Translations under genes and position numbers: made by a program
DNA from: Telmatactis stephensoni
Lineage: Eukaryota; Cnidaria; Anthozoa; Actiniaria; Isophelliidae
Reading direction: 5' to 3'
DNA: 64,000 bases
Assembly: GCA_029948255.1 (NCBI GenBank)
Contig: JALIZF010001467.1
Location: forward strand, 186,001-250,000
Shown: in pieces, positions 43,148 to 56,280 of the stretch
Position numbering within the stretch: position 1 is the first letter of the stretch
Layout of the letters: each line of letters opens with the position of its first letter
The notes under the pieces: model-generated
What the model was told of the DNA's origin: nothing
Seen by the model: only the letters and a program-made list of their open reading frames with translations
The model's database searches: none

Positions 43148-46100
43148 AACATGAAAAAACTATAGTTGCTACTGGTTATAAAAGCGGTGTTTTTTGGTTT
43201 TTCACGTATCGGTAGCCCGAAGCACTCTATTGAGATCTTTCGTGATATTGCTCTTTCTAATTCTCACTCTATAACTCCACTACTATAGTGTCAAAAACCA
43301 CTGTAGTACAAGTCGGTAAAAAGTAGGCAGTGTTTCTACTTCATGCAACAAAGAAAATTTGTTGCTCGCGGGTTGGTAATACGAACAACATTTGCTCTTC
43401 AACTTGCAACGCAACAATGTTGCGCGACAAGTTACTGCACGATTTTGTTGCTCGTATTACTGGGCCTTAAGATCGATAGCGGGGTTACAAATAAAAATAA
43501 ATACAAAACAAACTGATTTTAGTTTGTAGTACTTTATTTGAGCATCGCTGATTCACGTTTGATCATTCACGGCAAAGGATTATGCATGATGGTCATCGCT
43601 ACTGAACTTAGTAATTAGACCAGAAACTCATAAGTGACCATGTGGTAACTAATTAAGATCCTGTCAACATTTTCGTTCTCTATAAACGACTAAAATATAA
43701 AATATATAATATATAATATAAAATAAAGAATAAAGAGCAGAACAGTACGACATAGATCAAAACAGAGCAGAACAAAAACGGTTTTTGTTTATATTTCTAG
43801 TTAACCCATGAATATAGTACGCATTATAGTTAGTAGAAGGCTCTAGACTTATTGTTTTCTATTGTTCAGTAGTACTCAGTAGTTAGTCAACTCTTTTTAA
43901 CGGCTCAAAAACAATTCTCTTTAACTCTCTATAATAGTATTGAGTCATAGTACTTGTGATACAGCAGAACTATTTTCGTTATATAATGGTTGATCGCCTT
44001 TGACTTTACAAACTTACGTCTATTTCAGTGATCGTTATAATTATTTGTTAGGTACTGAACAAGTGAAAGAGTAAAGTGTTGTGTTGAAAGATCTGATATT
44101 CAAACAATATGCACTGACACCAAAGGTTTTCAGACATGCTCAAGTGGACAATGTATCATGAAAAGTAATATGCTTTCACTTATTTGTAGGTAAAGCCAAG
44201 TAGGTTCGCATTTGAAAGATAAAAATCAGTTGTACAGTACGCGTGAATCGGACGTTCATTTTCACGATTTTTCATGCTTTTATCAACAAACCTATCGACG
44301 AAATTTTACATTTTTTGATGTATGTTTTAGTTTTGAGAAAAATACGCCGAAAAAGTAAAGGCTTTGAATACTGTTACGTGGCGTCCGCCATATTGAAATA
44401 TTTTAGAACTCAGGCAGCCCGATCAAATTCGATATCAGAACTCAGTTGTTCGAAAGCGGGTTAGCAGGAAGATATCAGCCTGGAATCAGCGCTAATTCGC
44501 ATATCTCTAGTGATTATCTTGGTTTATTATTTTATATTAGTATGGAAAAATAAATGACAGACAAAAAATGAAAGAAAGAGTGAGTCAAAGTCTCTTATCC
44601 CCATGGACAGGACAGAAGATCATTCACGAATAACGTTGAATTAAAACTCCTTCTTCACGAGTCACGCGAATTCACGTGGACGTAAAACGATCGAAACACG
44701 AATAAATAAAAATTCAGACCACGTTTCACGAGAAATTAAATACCCCAGTCACGTTTCACGCAAAATGTATAGGGGGACCCCGAAAAAACGATGTGAACTG
44801 AACACCTACGAACCAATCATATCATGACAAATGATCTAGTCAACAATGCCATGTACTACTTATCCAGGTTGTCTGGATTTGTAGGCTTCAGTCTTGTTAG
44901 ACACTCAGTGCAGAGAAAACTTCAGAAAACATACCAGTCTTTGGACATTGAAGGTTAGTTTAGACTCCAAGTGTTCGACAGATCCTTGTGTTGCCTGTTA
45001 ATTTTATATTGTTCTTCCGTTGATTTTCATTTTGTTATTGTTTGAGCGAAAATGCAGTTGAACCGTGAAAAAAAATCAAGTAAATAGTAACTCGGTCTAG
45101 TTCAAACGTCACATCTCACATGTGCGGAATTCAATACAAATGAGTCCAATCTTTTGTAAATTAGAAATAGCTAGAATGTATGGGATCAATTGGTATTCTT
45201 ATTGCCAAATTGCGAAAACGTGCGCATATATTTAAAGCGTCATATCTCTAAATCGAAAGCGTAAACGTTATTTCCTCAGATGATTTCACAAAATATATGG
45301 TTGTTATACATTACACATACTGAATTTAAAGCAAATAGATAAAATCTTTTAATAGAGTTCCATTTTCACTTCTTCCTTTTTTGGGGGGAATGATGCCGTT
45401 AACCAAAAATGAATTACTTTCGCGCCAAAATATATTTGGGGCCCATGTTTCCACTAACGTTCGCATGCAAAAATATGGGGATTGAGTTTGACGCCAAGGT
45501 ACCGTCCCCTTTTGCTGTGACGTTTCGACAAGATGAATTTCATGAAAGTAAAGTTCGACAACAGAGTTTTAAAACTCATGCATACCAATTTCTCCAACGG
45601 AAATAAATGAGCAATGATCTTTTTCTTGACTTGAGCACTGAAGGATTGTTTCTGAGTAGCGAAGAAGAAGGACCGGCGAGAAATTATCTTCCCGGTCCGC
45701 TGACGAGGCTGGGAACTTCATCGTGGAAGATGTGAATGCGACATATATTGTGAATGGCGACACGGTCAACTCTTCAAATACTCAGTTATTGTCATCTATC
45801 GCGACTAATGATAAATATGCAAAAATTTCTCGATGTTGATTGGCTAAGAGCAGTGCTGTTTGGAGGAAATTTAGTGCAGAAAAAGGAAATTTCGTACCAA
45901 AAAAGGAAATTTAGTGCAAATTTCTTTTGGCAAAAAACAGTCGAAATGCACTAATTAAAAACGTCAAATTCTTCTTTTTATTTATCAAAGAAATAATTTA
46001 TAAAACACTCTTAGTGGGATTTGTTTCCAAAATTGTCGAAAATATGCAAAAAAAATGTCAAAAAATGCCCAAGTTTCAGGTGAAAAGTTTTGAATTTTTT

Positions 46101-46555
46101 CCCTGAGCGCGCGCGTGGTGACGACATCGTCAGGTCACTTTCGAACAACTGAAAAGCTACAGAAAACTTGAAAATTTTACTTGAACTTTTTACATGTATA
46201 TTATTAAAAGGAAATAATATGGTTTACTCGTGCAATTTAGAAAAACAAGTTTGGCAAAAAGCTTTGTAGAACAACTCGATGCTCTCATTAGGTGACCACA
46301 ATGATCACACTTGACAATTAACGGTAGAGATCATTTGAAATGTTGCAGTTGCAACATGTTTTGTCACAGGTCGGCCCAAGCTCACTATTAGTGGCTATTA
46401 ATGAATGGATGTCACTCAATATTACTCACAATTTCTATCTTAATTAATTTTAATAAAATTCCACGAGACTTGTAGAGTATGTTTTTCATGCTTTCTTGTA
46501 ACGTCTGAATGAGTTTCAGTGAAATTCGTCGATTTTAACTGCTCACTCTCTCCAT
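43148..46555. other. Non-coding; small foldback and ACGTTTCACG-rich repeat
   Basis: 43355-43450 is a foldback built on GTTGCTCG and GTAATACGA blocks. About 44640-44765 has recurring TTTCACG/TCACG motifs of a dispersed repeat. A short open stretch at 44825-44953 (MTNDLVNNAMYYLSRLSGF...) ends at a GTTAGT donor-like site, but I recognise no family. Nothing else is supported. Confidence 0.45.
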
Positions 46556-46559
46556 GTAT

Positions 46560-46680
46560 GACACGAAAAGAATAAAACAATAGTTGAGACAAAAAGAAAG
46601 ATAGGACGTCTGGAATGGAACAGTGACCTGAATGAACTCTAACTCAGAAAACAGTAGTAGTAAGAGAGTAAGAGAGCGAC
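46560..46680 (+). repeat. Remnant of the 1.57-kb unit (3' part)
   Basis: GAAAAGAATAAAACAATAG and AGGACGTCTGGAATGGAACA match unit positions about 1,425-1,545. Confidence 0.85.
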
Positions 46681-46760
46681 AAAATACGTACGTGACTCGT
46701 AAAATATCAGCCCGTAATACACAAGAAAATATCTAATAAGTGGTATATACCTGTGGATGG
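46681..46760 (+). repeat. Dispersed repeat shared with 8.7 kb
   Basis: AAAATACGTACGTGACTCGT followed by AAAATATCAGCCCGTAATAC is also present at about 8712-8765. Confidence 0.7.
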
Positions 46761-46959
46761 AATAGTTCTACCGCTCTCTCCAATAGAGACGCGCGCACTG
46801 CTTATTTTGTATTTATTTTGGATTTTTATCAGCTCGTGCAGTGTAACCGTTTTGTTCCTATAGTTATTGTTTTTGTATTTTTGTTGTACGCTCGTAGATC
46901 GAAGAACGTTTGTAACATCTTTCCCTGATGATGGCTCTGGAACCCGAATTTTCAAAAAT

Positions 46960-47150
46960 CGAAATTTGTTTGTATCTCTTGCATAACTGTAAGTGTTTTC
47001 ATACAAAATTTCGTTTTTTGAAAATTCGTATCTCCTTGAGTTTTCAACTGATATCCTTCAAACTTCACAGTATTACTGATTTTGATATGCTCTTTCCAGC
47101 CATGGTAATTGTTTTTAAGTTTGGGAACTTTTGGAATTACATGAAAAAGC
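46960..47150. repeat. MITE family A, right half
   Basis: CATACAAAATTTCGTTTTTT, AAACTTCACAGTATTACTGA and ATGCTCTTTCCAGCCATGGT match the right arm of the 2.1-kb copy; the left arm is missing. Confidence 0.75.
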
Positions 47151-47344
47151 CGTTAGTATGAAATGACTGTAGCAATTCACAAATACGTCATTTACACACA
47201 TAAGATTGCAGAATACGTCTTGGTAACAGTCATATTCGGATTCAGCATGAAAAATTAGTTTAGAATAGTTGTGTTACCAGCCTCTACCCCAAAATGCCTT
47301 CTGCACTTTTTTGCGATCGACTTTCTCAGTTTTGCGCCTTGTCT

Positions 47345-47605
47345 ATATATATATATTCAAAAAATCACGCCTAAAAAAATAATTCGCGATATAATTTTCG
47401 AAGAAATAGCGTTTGACATCCGGTTTCCTTAGAATTAAAAACAGGCCAAAAAATCAAAAAAAAACGTACCAGTTATTACAGTAATAATGATTTTTGCTTT
47501 CATTTTGAAGGATTCAAGCTTTTATTGTTTTCGCTGTACTTCTTTATGAATTAACATTGGAAAAAATGATATTACATTAAAAATTCGAAAAATCGCTGAT
47601 CGAAC
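47345..47605 (+). repeat. Remnant of the 1.57-kb unit (5' part)
   Basis: Matches unit positions about 185-445 (ATTCGCGATATAATTTTC, GCGTTTGACATCCGGTTTCC, CTTTATGAATTAACATT). Confidence 0.9.
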
Positions 47606-48111
47606 AAGTTGAAAACTATTTTTGCACTTTTGCACTATTGGTTTTTTTTTTTTTTTTAATGTTCAGTTTTGGTCATTTTTTGTGCTTTTTTACATGAAAA
47701 ATGTCCAATTTTGGCACTTTTCAATTTTCTCTAAAAACCTAGAGTATAATGACTTTTCAAGTTTGTCTGATTCTATGCCAACTTTGCAAATTGTTATTTC
47801 TCACAAGATCAAAATCAATTATTTGTCAATAAATGAACAGTTTTCAAATTTATTTTTTTGATTCAAGTCAAATTTATTAATTGGTGCAATATGGGGCTAA
47901 AATGGCAGGATGATAAATCCACATAAACACTGATAAGGCCATTTTTGGATATTGCTTTATTTCGCATTCTCTTTTTCGAATATACAACAGGAAATAGACA
48001 TTTATAACAAAATATCACACAGCAGCAGTGCATGTAATAACTTTATAAGAAATGCACATATTGTACACAACAACAGTACATAAATCTTTGCAGTGCTAAT
48101 GATCCAATTTG

Positions 48112-48665
48112 TGCATAGATCTATGCACCTCTATATAAAAAAAGCCCAATATCAAGTGCATAGATCTATGCACCTCTATATAAAAAAGCCCAATATCAAG
48201 TGCATAGATCTATGCACCTCTGTATAAAAAAAGCCCAATATCAAATGCATAGATCTATGCACCTCTATATAAAAAAGGCCCAATATCAAGTGCATAGATC
48301 TATGCACCTCTATATTAAAAAAGCCCAATATCAAGTGCATAGATCTATGCACCTCTATATAAAGAAGCCCAATATCAAGTGCATAGATCTATGCACCTCT
48401 GTATAAAAAAAGCCCAATATCAAATGCATAGATCTATGCACCTCTATATAAAAAAGGCCCAATATCAAGTGCATAGATCTATGCCCCTCTGTATAAAAAA
48501 AGGCCAAATATCAAGTGCATAGATCTATGCACCTCTTCTATATAAAATATCATGCACCACTATATGAAAAAAGTCAAATATCAAGTGCATAGATCTATGC
48601 ACCGCTATATGAAAAAAGTCAAATATCAAGTGCAAGATCTATGCACCACTATATGAAAAAATAAC
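48112..48665 (+). repeat. 45-bp minisatellite with a 16-bp palindrome per unit
   Basis: About 12 copies with a 44-46 bp period. Each has TGCATAGATCTATGCA, then CCTCTATATAAAAAAAGCCC and AATATCAAG. The last three copies are diverged (CACTATATGAAAAAAG). Confidence 0.95.
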
Positions 48666-49715
48666 TAGACACACAATGGTGCGTTTACTCGTGACCAGGT
48701 AGAATTGAGCCTGGCGTGGTATGCATTGCATCATAAAACATAACCAAACTTCATCCATTCACATCATTAGATGTTGCAGACCTCTGAAGAAAAGGACGTC
48801 TGTGAATTTTTTTAGATGTTCTTTAGTTTCTGAAAGTCTTATTTCTCCATTGTTTGAAGACCGCAGAAAACGAGTTTGGGATACCTGTGGTCTTACATTG
48901 CCTCTGCTGTTTATACACAAGCGACCTGTTCGTGGCAACCAGCAGCTCTTTTGCTTTGATTTGAACAACTTGTGTTCATTTATAACATAAACAGGTCACA
49001 GTTTAATTCATTTGTGTTATGGAATAGAAATGTTTTAACAGCTCCCTGGAATTTCTTCATATAATCTCTTTTGAAAACCAAATGTTCTTGACTGACTCAA
49101 CTGTTTATACACAAGCAGCAAAATGTTGCATTTACTCAACTACCAGCAAAGGAGCTTCTTTGCTGGTAACCCAAGTAAATGAAACATCTTGGATTGGTAA
49201 GCTGTCATCAAAAGTTTTGTTAATTAGTACAATTTGAGCCAAAGACAGCTGCTTCTACAACTGCTCCTGAGATATTTATTGATAAGATTAATAATCCTTT
49301 AGTTGCTTGTTTGCCTGTTGAAGTTGTAATATTTTAAAATGTGAATACAATCTAAGTGATTTTCCTTTGGCGTGAAAGAAAAGTGACTATTTAGTTTGTA
49401 TTAGTTGTTTTGAAAAGAACAAAGAGAGAGTTTACTACTAATTATTAGTTAGCCTATTCTTGCGTGGTAGAGGAAAACCACTGTATTGCCTAAGCACTAA
49501 CTGGGGAACAATATTCTAATATTCTATGCATACAAATCTCAGCTCACTAGTTTGTTTTTGTCACTGGAGGTAGGAAAACTGCATGATGCAGACAAAAGCA
49601 CTCAAAGCAAGGCAGAAAACAAACGAACCACCATTTAAGGTTACTCATTAAGTGATTTATTGCACCAAACTTCATTTTATACAATCTTATTCATGAAAGA
49701 CATGATATCATGACC
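48666..49715. other. No supported gene
   Basis: Overlapping short frames occur at 48720-48990 on both strands, without domain content. An inverted pair (GCTGGTAAC/TACCAGC) lies near 49140-49170. Confidence 0.4.
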
Positions 49716-49716
49716 T

Positions 49717-49829
49717 GGGGCCCGTTTCAGTCTCAAAAGACCCGATAACTTTACGGACCCGTTAACCTAAATAAATCGAATATGTTAACGGGTCCGTAAA
49801 GTTATCGGGTCTTTTGAGAAACGGGCCCC
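49717..49829. repeat. Short palindromic MITE
   Basis: GGGGCCCGTTTCAGTCTCAA at the left and TTTTGAGAAACGGGCCCC at the right. The GACCCGATAACTTTACGGAC block is exactly mirrored. Confidence 0.85.
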
Positions 49830-50440
49830 TGGATAATAAATAAGATGCCCCTTGCTGAATACTGGTTGTATAGTTGTCTTGTGTAAATAATTTGCATAGT
49901 AATACAGTGGGAATTTGATAAGCACTACAAATATTTATCAAAAAAGGCACTTATAATAGCACATGTGGCTATAGCTTAGAATACCAAAATGAAATAAAAG
50001 ACATAAATATTATATTTTGCAGAATTCTGTAGAGTACAAGTACAACTTAAAACTTGATGTGGGCTTCCTGTGGTTAATACCCAAATATTTCAAAACATGA
50101 ACGCTTTTGACTTCAAAAGTAATATAAGCTTAATTTCAGAACAGATAAGGTTTTATATCCTTCATATTTTTCTCTTTGAAGTACCAAATAAAAATATCTT
50201 GACCTCATTCGTTTCAAAGAGCAAATTCGAACGGTAGAATAAAAGTCAGCAGCCCGTCAGTTAAAGCTTAAAAGGTTTCATCAACATTATGAAAATGACA
50301 GTCTTAAATTTCAAAAGTCATCTCTATCTCCTATGATAGAGGAGATAAATAAATAAGTCTAAAACGCAGCTTAGCCACGTTTTGAGTTCGGTACTGAAGC
50401 GAAAATATTTGGCTGTGTTACTGCTGGTTTCCCTGTGGTC
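49830..50440. other. No gene seen
   Basis: AT-rich DNA with no splice-bounded open stretch or transposon end that I can defend. Confidence 0.4.
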
Positions 50441-50521
50441 CGTGGCGCGCATGCCCAGTATCGTTCTCTTTCACGGCGGCCACGAGGCCACAGAGATCTT
50501 ACCCTTTGTCAAGCGTTTTTG
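50441..50521 (+). other. CpG-rich exon-like segment of unknown nature
   Basis: A locally CpG-rich stretch contains ATGCCCAGTATCGTTCTC and stays open to a consensus donor (TTTTTGTAAGAA) at about 50521. It could be a first exon or 5' UTR, but no continuing exon was found downstream before repeat F begins. Confidence 0.25.
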
Positions 50522-50666
50522 TAAGAATTATTAAATCGTTTTATACATCATTTGCCTTCGAATTGTATACAAAAAGCCAGTCAAGGAGTCATGCTCTACC
50601 TGTTAAGCCGCCGTGTCAGCTACAGTAAGATCTCTAGACCAAATTTCATCGATTATCGACAGTCAG

Positions 50667-51500
50667 ATTTGGATATTTGCATGTATATCCTTTTATTTTA
50701 TATCCTTTTATTTTGTTTCGTTTTATTTTATTTTATTTTTCTTCTTTCATTTCATTTTGTTTTGTTTTGTTTGTGTTTTAGTTTTTAGTTTAGTTTTGTT
50801 TTATTTTATTTTGTTTCTCAATAGGATTGTTGTTACTACTTTTTATTGGATATTTTAAGACGTGTTTAGGCTAAAAACATTGAAATAACTTTTTGGCCAA
50901 CTAATGCTTGAGGCCCGTCCTTCGTCACAGACAATGCTGGCAGTCTTAATTGTCATATAAACTGAGCCGCTTTACTTGTACAATCTAGTGAATTCCGTTA
51001 CCCTCACATCTATGTACATAGTTGTTGTACTGAATAGTTACATAGCTACTGTAATGACACAACTAGTTTTACTGACATCATTTCCTACTTTGTGAATACT
51101 GCCTTATAAATAGCGATACACACACTTGTAAATTTTTATTGAGTAGTAGGAATTACGGGCAAGAATAGTAGTTCTGCGGAATACCCTGCCACACCGACTA
51201 TCCTTCGGGTATCTGCGCGTCATTCTTTTCTCTATGCGCATTTCTACATATATAGCCGGCGACACTGGGGCCAATTTCTTCTTGGTCTTTTTGACGCATG
51301 CACTCGTAGACGCGTATCCATTACAAATAATTTTTTAATTTCTCTATATACACTTCTGTTATGGACCGTTTTCTTAAGATAAGGTCATCACTTACACTAG
51401 AACTCAATTTCCCCCATCTTTTTACGTGTAGCCATATGTAGAATTTGATCATTCTCACTTGGAGTGCCGGGGTATTCTACAGTTGCTCCACTTGCCACGT
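50667..51500 (+). repeat. Dispersed repeat F, copy 2 (MITE-free)
   Basis: Collinear with 34131-35106 but without the 34570-34748 MITE. It ends at TTGCTCCACTTGCC, where the 35-kb copy continues into the NLR-like fragment. Confidence 0.85.
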
Positions 51501-54500
51501 AAACATTGTATGATACCTCGCGAATTTAACGTGCTTTTTCGATGATTTTCTGACAACTGACAAATAGCCAAAATTTTAATTGACATTGGGATTGATAATC
51601 AAAGAAGATTTCAGTTGCCACGTGGGACACCGCCCCGCTAAATTTTATAGGAAATGATGTATTCTGTTTTAGTCCAGAGTATCATGGACGTGCATTCTGC
51701 AAAATCGAGACATTAACTAAACATTAGTGTCAGTAGCAACACATTTGTGATAAAACACATTTCAACAGCATCTTCCAATCTTCGTAATTGAAGACACCAG
51801 TGCAGGTAGGACGTAAGTGCTCTCTGATCAAAGTACATTCTCAAAAATCTTTTATTTTGAAAAGACAATTCAGTATTTGATTAGAAATCACTTACTCTGT
51901 TTTTGCAGAAAGACTCTAAAGGAATTAGAGTATATTATTGCCTAAAACGCTAAAGTGTTTCACGGGTTTATGAAAATCGCTTTAACTTGACATATTGATT
52001 GTTACAGAAATAACTTTGCAACTTGTGGGGTTTAACGCGCTCCAAATGCTATGACGCAAAAAGTACCTCGATGAGCATTTTCTAGGTATAAGGGCTGCAA
52101 TGTGAGATGTGACTATCCTCTCAGGCTAGTTTGCTCGTTGCAATTAGACAAAATAAATATTTGGTGGAATTGTAAGTTGCAAAGAGGAGGTGATGCATTT
52201 GTCCTGACCTTGTCTAATAACGATGGTGGGCCGACGACACTAGTGAAAAACGTATGCATGCTAATACGATGTTTTCTTACCAAAAATGTGTGAGTTTTAG
52301 CTTGAAATAGCAGCAAGTGATAACATCTGCGCATGTCTCCAACTTCTATTGTCTTGGACAAATGGATAATTTTGAAAGGATAATTTCTAGCTGTTCATAC
52401 TTCTGCACTCGACTGTAAGGCTCCGAAAAACTTTGGGGAGAGTCTATATACGAGTCTCTTTATGAGAGAGGTAGCCCTAAGCCAGGTTAAAACCGTAATT
52501 GAGGCCACTTCCGTTCAGCGGCGTGCGCATACTCATCATGTTATCCGACTTGCTGTTGCTTGAAATGAAATGTTCGTGTTCTCAGTGTATACATAAAATT
52601 TCTCATGTATACTTTTTTGAGACAAAGATATCGCATTAATGAAGACATTATGTGAATACCGTCCCTAAGTTTCAAGAACTGACCTTATGTTTTGACATTT
52701 GGCAAGTGTAAAAGCGAAACTTTGGATAATTTTACAAAAGCACGAAGACGTGACCACGAGCATGCGCAGACGTTCACTAGTGTCTGGGCCGACAGTTTAG
52801 TAAAATGAAAAACGGAGGCTCATAACATAGCACGTGGTTCTTCGCAGTTTGATATGAAAAACAGACCTATGTTACGTCATGAAATGTATAGATGTATAGA
52901 AATAAAATAGATATGGATTGATACAGAGGACTTATGAAAAATATTGATTTTCAGAACCAACTGAACTCGCCGAGTTTTGTCGACCACAAATGATTGCATG
53001 GGTAGCATGAGTTTATATTAAGAGAAAAAAAACTCGACCCAAATACTGCTCTGCTTATTCGAATTCAGTGAAAAAATAAACCCGACTGTGGGTTCTATTT
53101 CCTCCCTGATCACATCAACTAAAGCGCGCAATTTCTACAATCATTCATGACTATAACTTGATTCAATTCTGATTGTCGAGAAAACACTTGTGTTTTTCAA
53201 TTCACAATCAGTTTTTGTCCAATCAGTTCTTTTCTTTCTTTTAACTGAATTAACCAATCATAGTAATGGTTGGATTTATGAAAGCCGAATATGAAATAAT
53301 TTGGATAGAACGCCAGCTCTAATTGGCTGATTAACTGCATTTCACTTTCATGACAAGGTAAGACGTTGAAATGACGTAACAACTGACATACCACTGCCCC
53401 AAGATTTCATATTCGAATTTGATATTTTTAAATATGGAAAATAAATAAATAAATAAACAAACACATACATAATTAATACATAAAAGATAGATGATAAAGA
53501 TTTTAAATAAATTCTGTAGATTTTATTGTACATTATTTATATCTTCTTACTTAGGCTTCATCATGTCTGACGATTTTCCTGTTTCCTTTTTTAGTTGAAA
53601 GTGAAATGTCCGAACACATTGTCGAAACAAGTTGCGGTTTTTGTAGGCACAATTGCAAAAGGAATTAATTTCACAAGCAACCAAAATTATCATTACTTTC
53701 ACGACACTTTTGGTAAATCTGCCGACCATCCCAGTTCCATCTGATTATTATTCCTTCTCTCTATTTTCTATAATTTTGCTATACTTTTTTATCTTTTTAT
53801 TACCGCTCGCCTTTCATGTGCATGATCAACTATTTCCAAGACGTCAGTAATAAACATACATCAAAAACCTCAACCTAACCTCAAAAGACCTTGAAAAGTC
53901 TTAAAAAACTACAACTGAAACTACGAAGAGGTCTTAAAGGATATCATTTGTTTCAGCAGCGCAGCAAATTTCAAATGCTTACGCAAATAGCTCAGTTTTC
54001 TGAAAGTGAAATAATGATGATAGGTGGGGTCTTCTAGAGGATAAATAAAGCTAACAACAAGTTCGATTCAAATCATCATTTCTCGCCTTGAGTGGAAATA
54101 AGAGCGAAGCTACTGGACCAAATCATCACTCCTTTGTCCATTTAAAACTTCTTGTAGGGTTAACAAGCACTAAAACAACCGAGACGAAGACTTCACAAAG
54201 ACATATAGTTTGCCTCATTACGGTAAGTTGCACTCTAATATTCGCAAAATATCTATATACTAATAAGAGTTTATATTGTAGTAGATCGAACCCGAGACCA
54301 CTTTGAAATATGTTCCTGTTTTACAAAACTTGGGCGGTCTGGCATCTAAATCTAAATATGAGACCGAATAGAATTGTGAGAATGATCAGTCTCTTTGTAC
54401 TCTTATCACTTTATATTGTATTTCCTTCCTTCCTTTTCACTCAGATTCAGCTAGATTATATATCACTGCCACGCAGGTCGCTTTGGCACTAGCGTTCAGA

Positions 54501-54690
54501 AACTACTCCTTTTTGGCTAAAAGCATTCCATGATACAGTTTCAGATGATATAGGACGGATTCAACTAGATCATAAATAATTAACACAAATTATTTTCCAT
54601 CTTGAAATTTAGATATTGTTTTTGTTTTAGTGATGTTTAGTCTGATCGACTATAAACGCACTAAATCGAAGTTAAAAGTTGAAGAGATTT
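51501..54690. other. No supported gene
   Basis: Short frames without recognisable content on both strands (for example 52102-52361, 53547-53850). (AAAT)n at about 53437-53462. No transposon ends were found. Confidence 0.4.
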
Positions 54691-55375
54691 CTACTGAGAC
54701 GGAACTGTGCGCCCTTTGCACACGTATTCCTGTGCTCTTGAAAGACGCCCGGGGGGCTCCATTGTATGCTCGTCGTATCTCTTAGGGCGATTTGGTATCT
54801 TTTAGGGAGTTAAAATTTAAGTTTAGAATTTTAGCATTTCCTGGTATCTTTTAGGGTATCAAAAGAGCCCATCGCTTGTTATCTTATTCTCAAATGGAAG
54901 AAATTTGCCCAACAATGTCGACCGTTCAATTTTATGTTCATAATGAATAATGTTCATTAGCTTATTATCGCTGGTATCTCTTAGGGGTTAAAAAATCGTC
55001 CGGACACGCTCTTTTAAAAAGACTTCCGGTATCTTTTAGGGGTATTTTTGAAAATTTCCGACGAGCATACCCAATCCTTTTACAATGGAGTCCCCCCCCC
55101 CCCCCCCGGGAAAGACGCTTCATAAACAATCTGTTCTAATTTCGAAAAGCTCTTATCGTAACCTATGGTCAGTCAGGTCAGATCTCATCTAGCTAGGTCT
55201 TGATTTTTAGGTACTGATTGAACCGTATATGGTACATCTACGTTTCATGCTAGCATTAAGAACTTCAGCTTTCTTAAGCAAAATAAGAGCTTTTCGAAAT
55301 TACAACAGATTGTTTATGAAGCGGGAATGGGTGTGCAAAGGGCGAACAGTTCCGTCTCAGTAGTTCTGCATAATA
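54690..55375. repeat. Inverted duplication interrupted by a MITE
   Basis: The left segment (TACTGAGACGGAACTGTGCG ... then from 55111 CTTCATAAACAATCTGTT and TTTCGAAAAGCTCTTATCG) is the inverse of 55285-55375 (AGAGCTTTTCGAAATTAC ... CAGTTCCGTCTCAGTA). The left copy is split by the element at 54748-55110. Confidence 0.8.
54748..55110. mobile_element. MITE with poly-C end and 7-8-bp target duplication
   Basis: It begins CCCGGGGGGCTCCATTGTAT and ends ACAATGGAGT followed by 16 C and GGG. Subterminal GCTCGTCG / CGACGAGC pair. It is flanked by AAAGACG at 54741-54747 and 55111-55117. The motif GGTATCTTTTAGGG or a close variant recurs five times inside. It has no coding capacity. Confidence 0.85.
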
Positions 55376-55939
55376 GTGCTCGAGCTGAGACTTGACCAGA
55401 CCACACGGAGATGAATGGCTAGTGGTCTTTCCGCTCTTCCACTGCAACCATGTCACACTTCACTATCTTATTCATGATCAATATATCTTTGTAATTATTC
55501 ATATCAGACCAATCGATCGGATTGCAATCCAATGCAGTGATATTATTTGACTAAAACTACCAGATAGCTTTACACAATTAGAAATTATTTCTTAGTCAGA
55601 ATTTGTCCCTTTTGGTAATAGTTGAACAGTTCCTTATGAGTTAAGTCCTTCTACAAGCGAGCACGGATGTTCTGCATGTGACAACTGAATTTTTCACTTT
55701 CCAATTATAAATAGTTTTGCTCTTGTGAATGAGAAAATTTGACTAAAATTCATATGAAATGCGTTTTTCGTATGTAAAATATCAGTGGAGGAGGTTCAAA
55801 TCAAATTTATCATTGGAAATTGTTCGTGTACAATTGGGCCTTTACAAAGAAATTGGGCAAAGCATTCTGGTGGTTGTAGATTTTGAAGCCATAATGTAGT
55901 AAATTGTCTTCTGTGTTTGTGTTCTATCCTTTTGACTCT

Positions 55940-56280
55940 CCTCTCTTAATTCTCTTCTCTAATTCTTCTCTCTTTTCTTCTCTTCTCCTTTCTCGTCTCC
56001 TCTCTTCCTCTTCTCTTTTCTTCTCTTCTCTTCCCTTCCCTTTCCTTCTCTTCTCTTCTCTTCTCTTTTCTTCTCTTCTCTTCTCTTCTCTTCTCTTCTC
56101 TTCTCTTCTCTTCTCTTCTCTTCTCTTCTCTTCTCTTCTCTTCTCTTCTCTTCTCTTCTCTTCTCTTCTCTTCTCTTCTCTTCTCTTCTCTTCTCTTCTC
56201 TTCTCTTCTCTTCTCTTCTCTCGTCTCTTCTCTTTTCTCGTCTCCTCTCTTCCTCTCTTCTTCTCTTCTCTTCTTTTCTT
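55940..56280 (+). repeat. (TTCTC)n tract directly upstream of the NLR gene
   Basis: An irregular TTCTC/TTCTT tract surrounds about 35 uninterrupted TTCTC copies (about 56045-56220). Repeat-encoded frames on both strands are not genes. Confidence 0.97.

Noticed and set aside
48112..48665. CRISPR-like array
   Set aside because: The spacers are as conserved as the palindromes, the genome is eukaryotic and there are no cas genes; it is a plain minisatellite.
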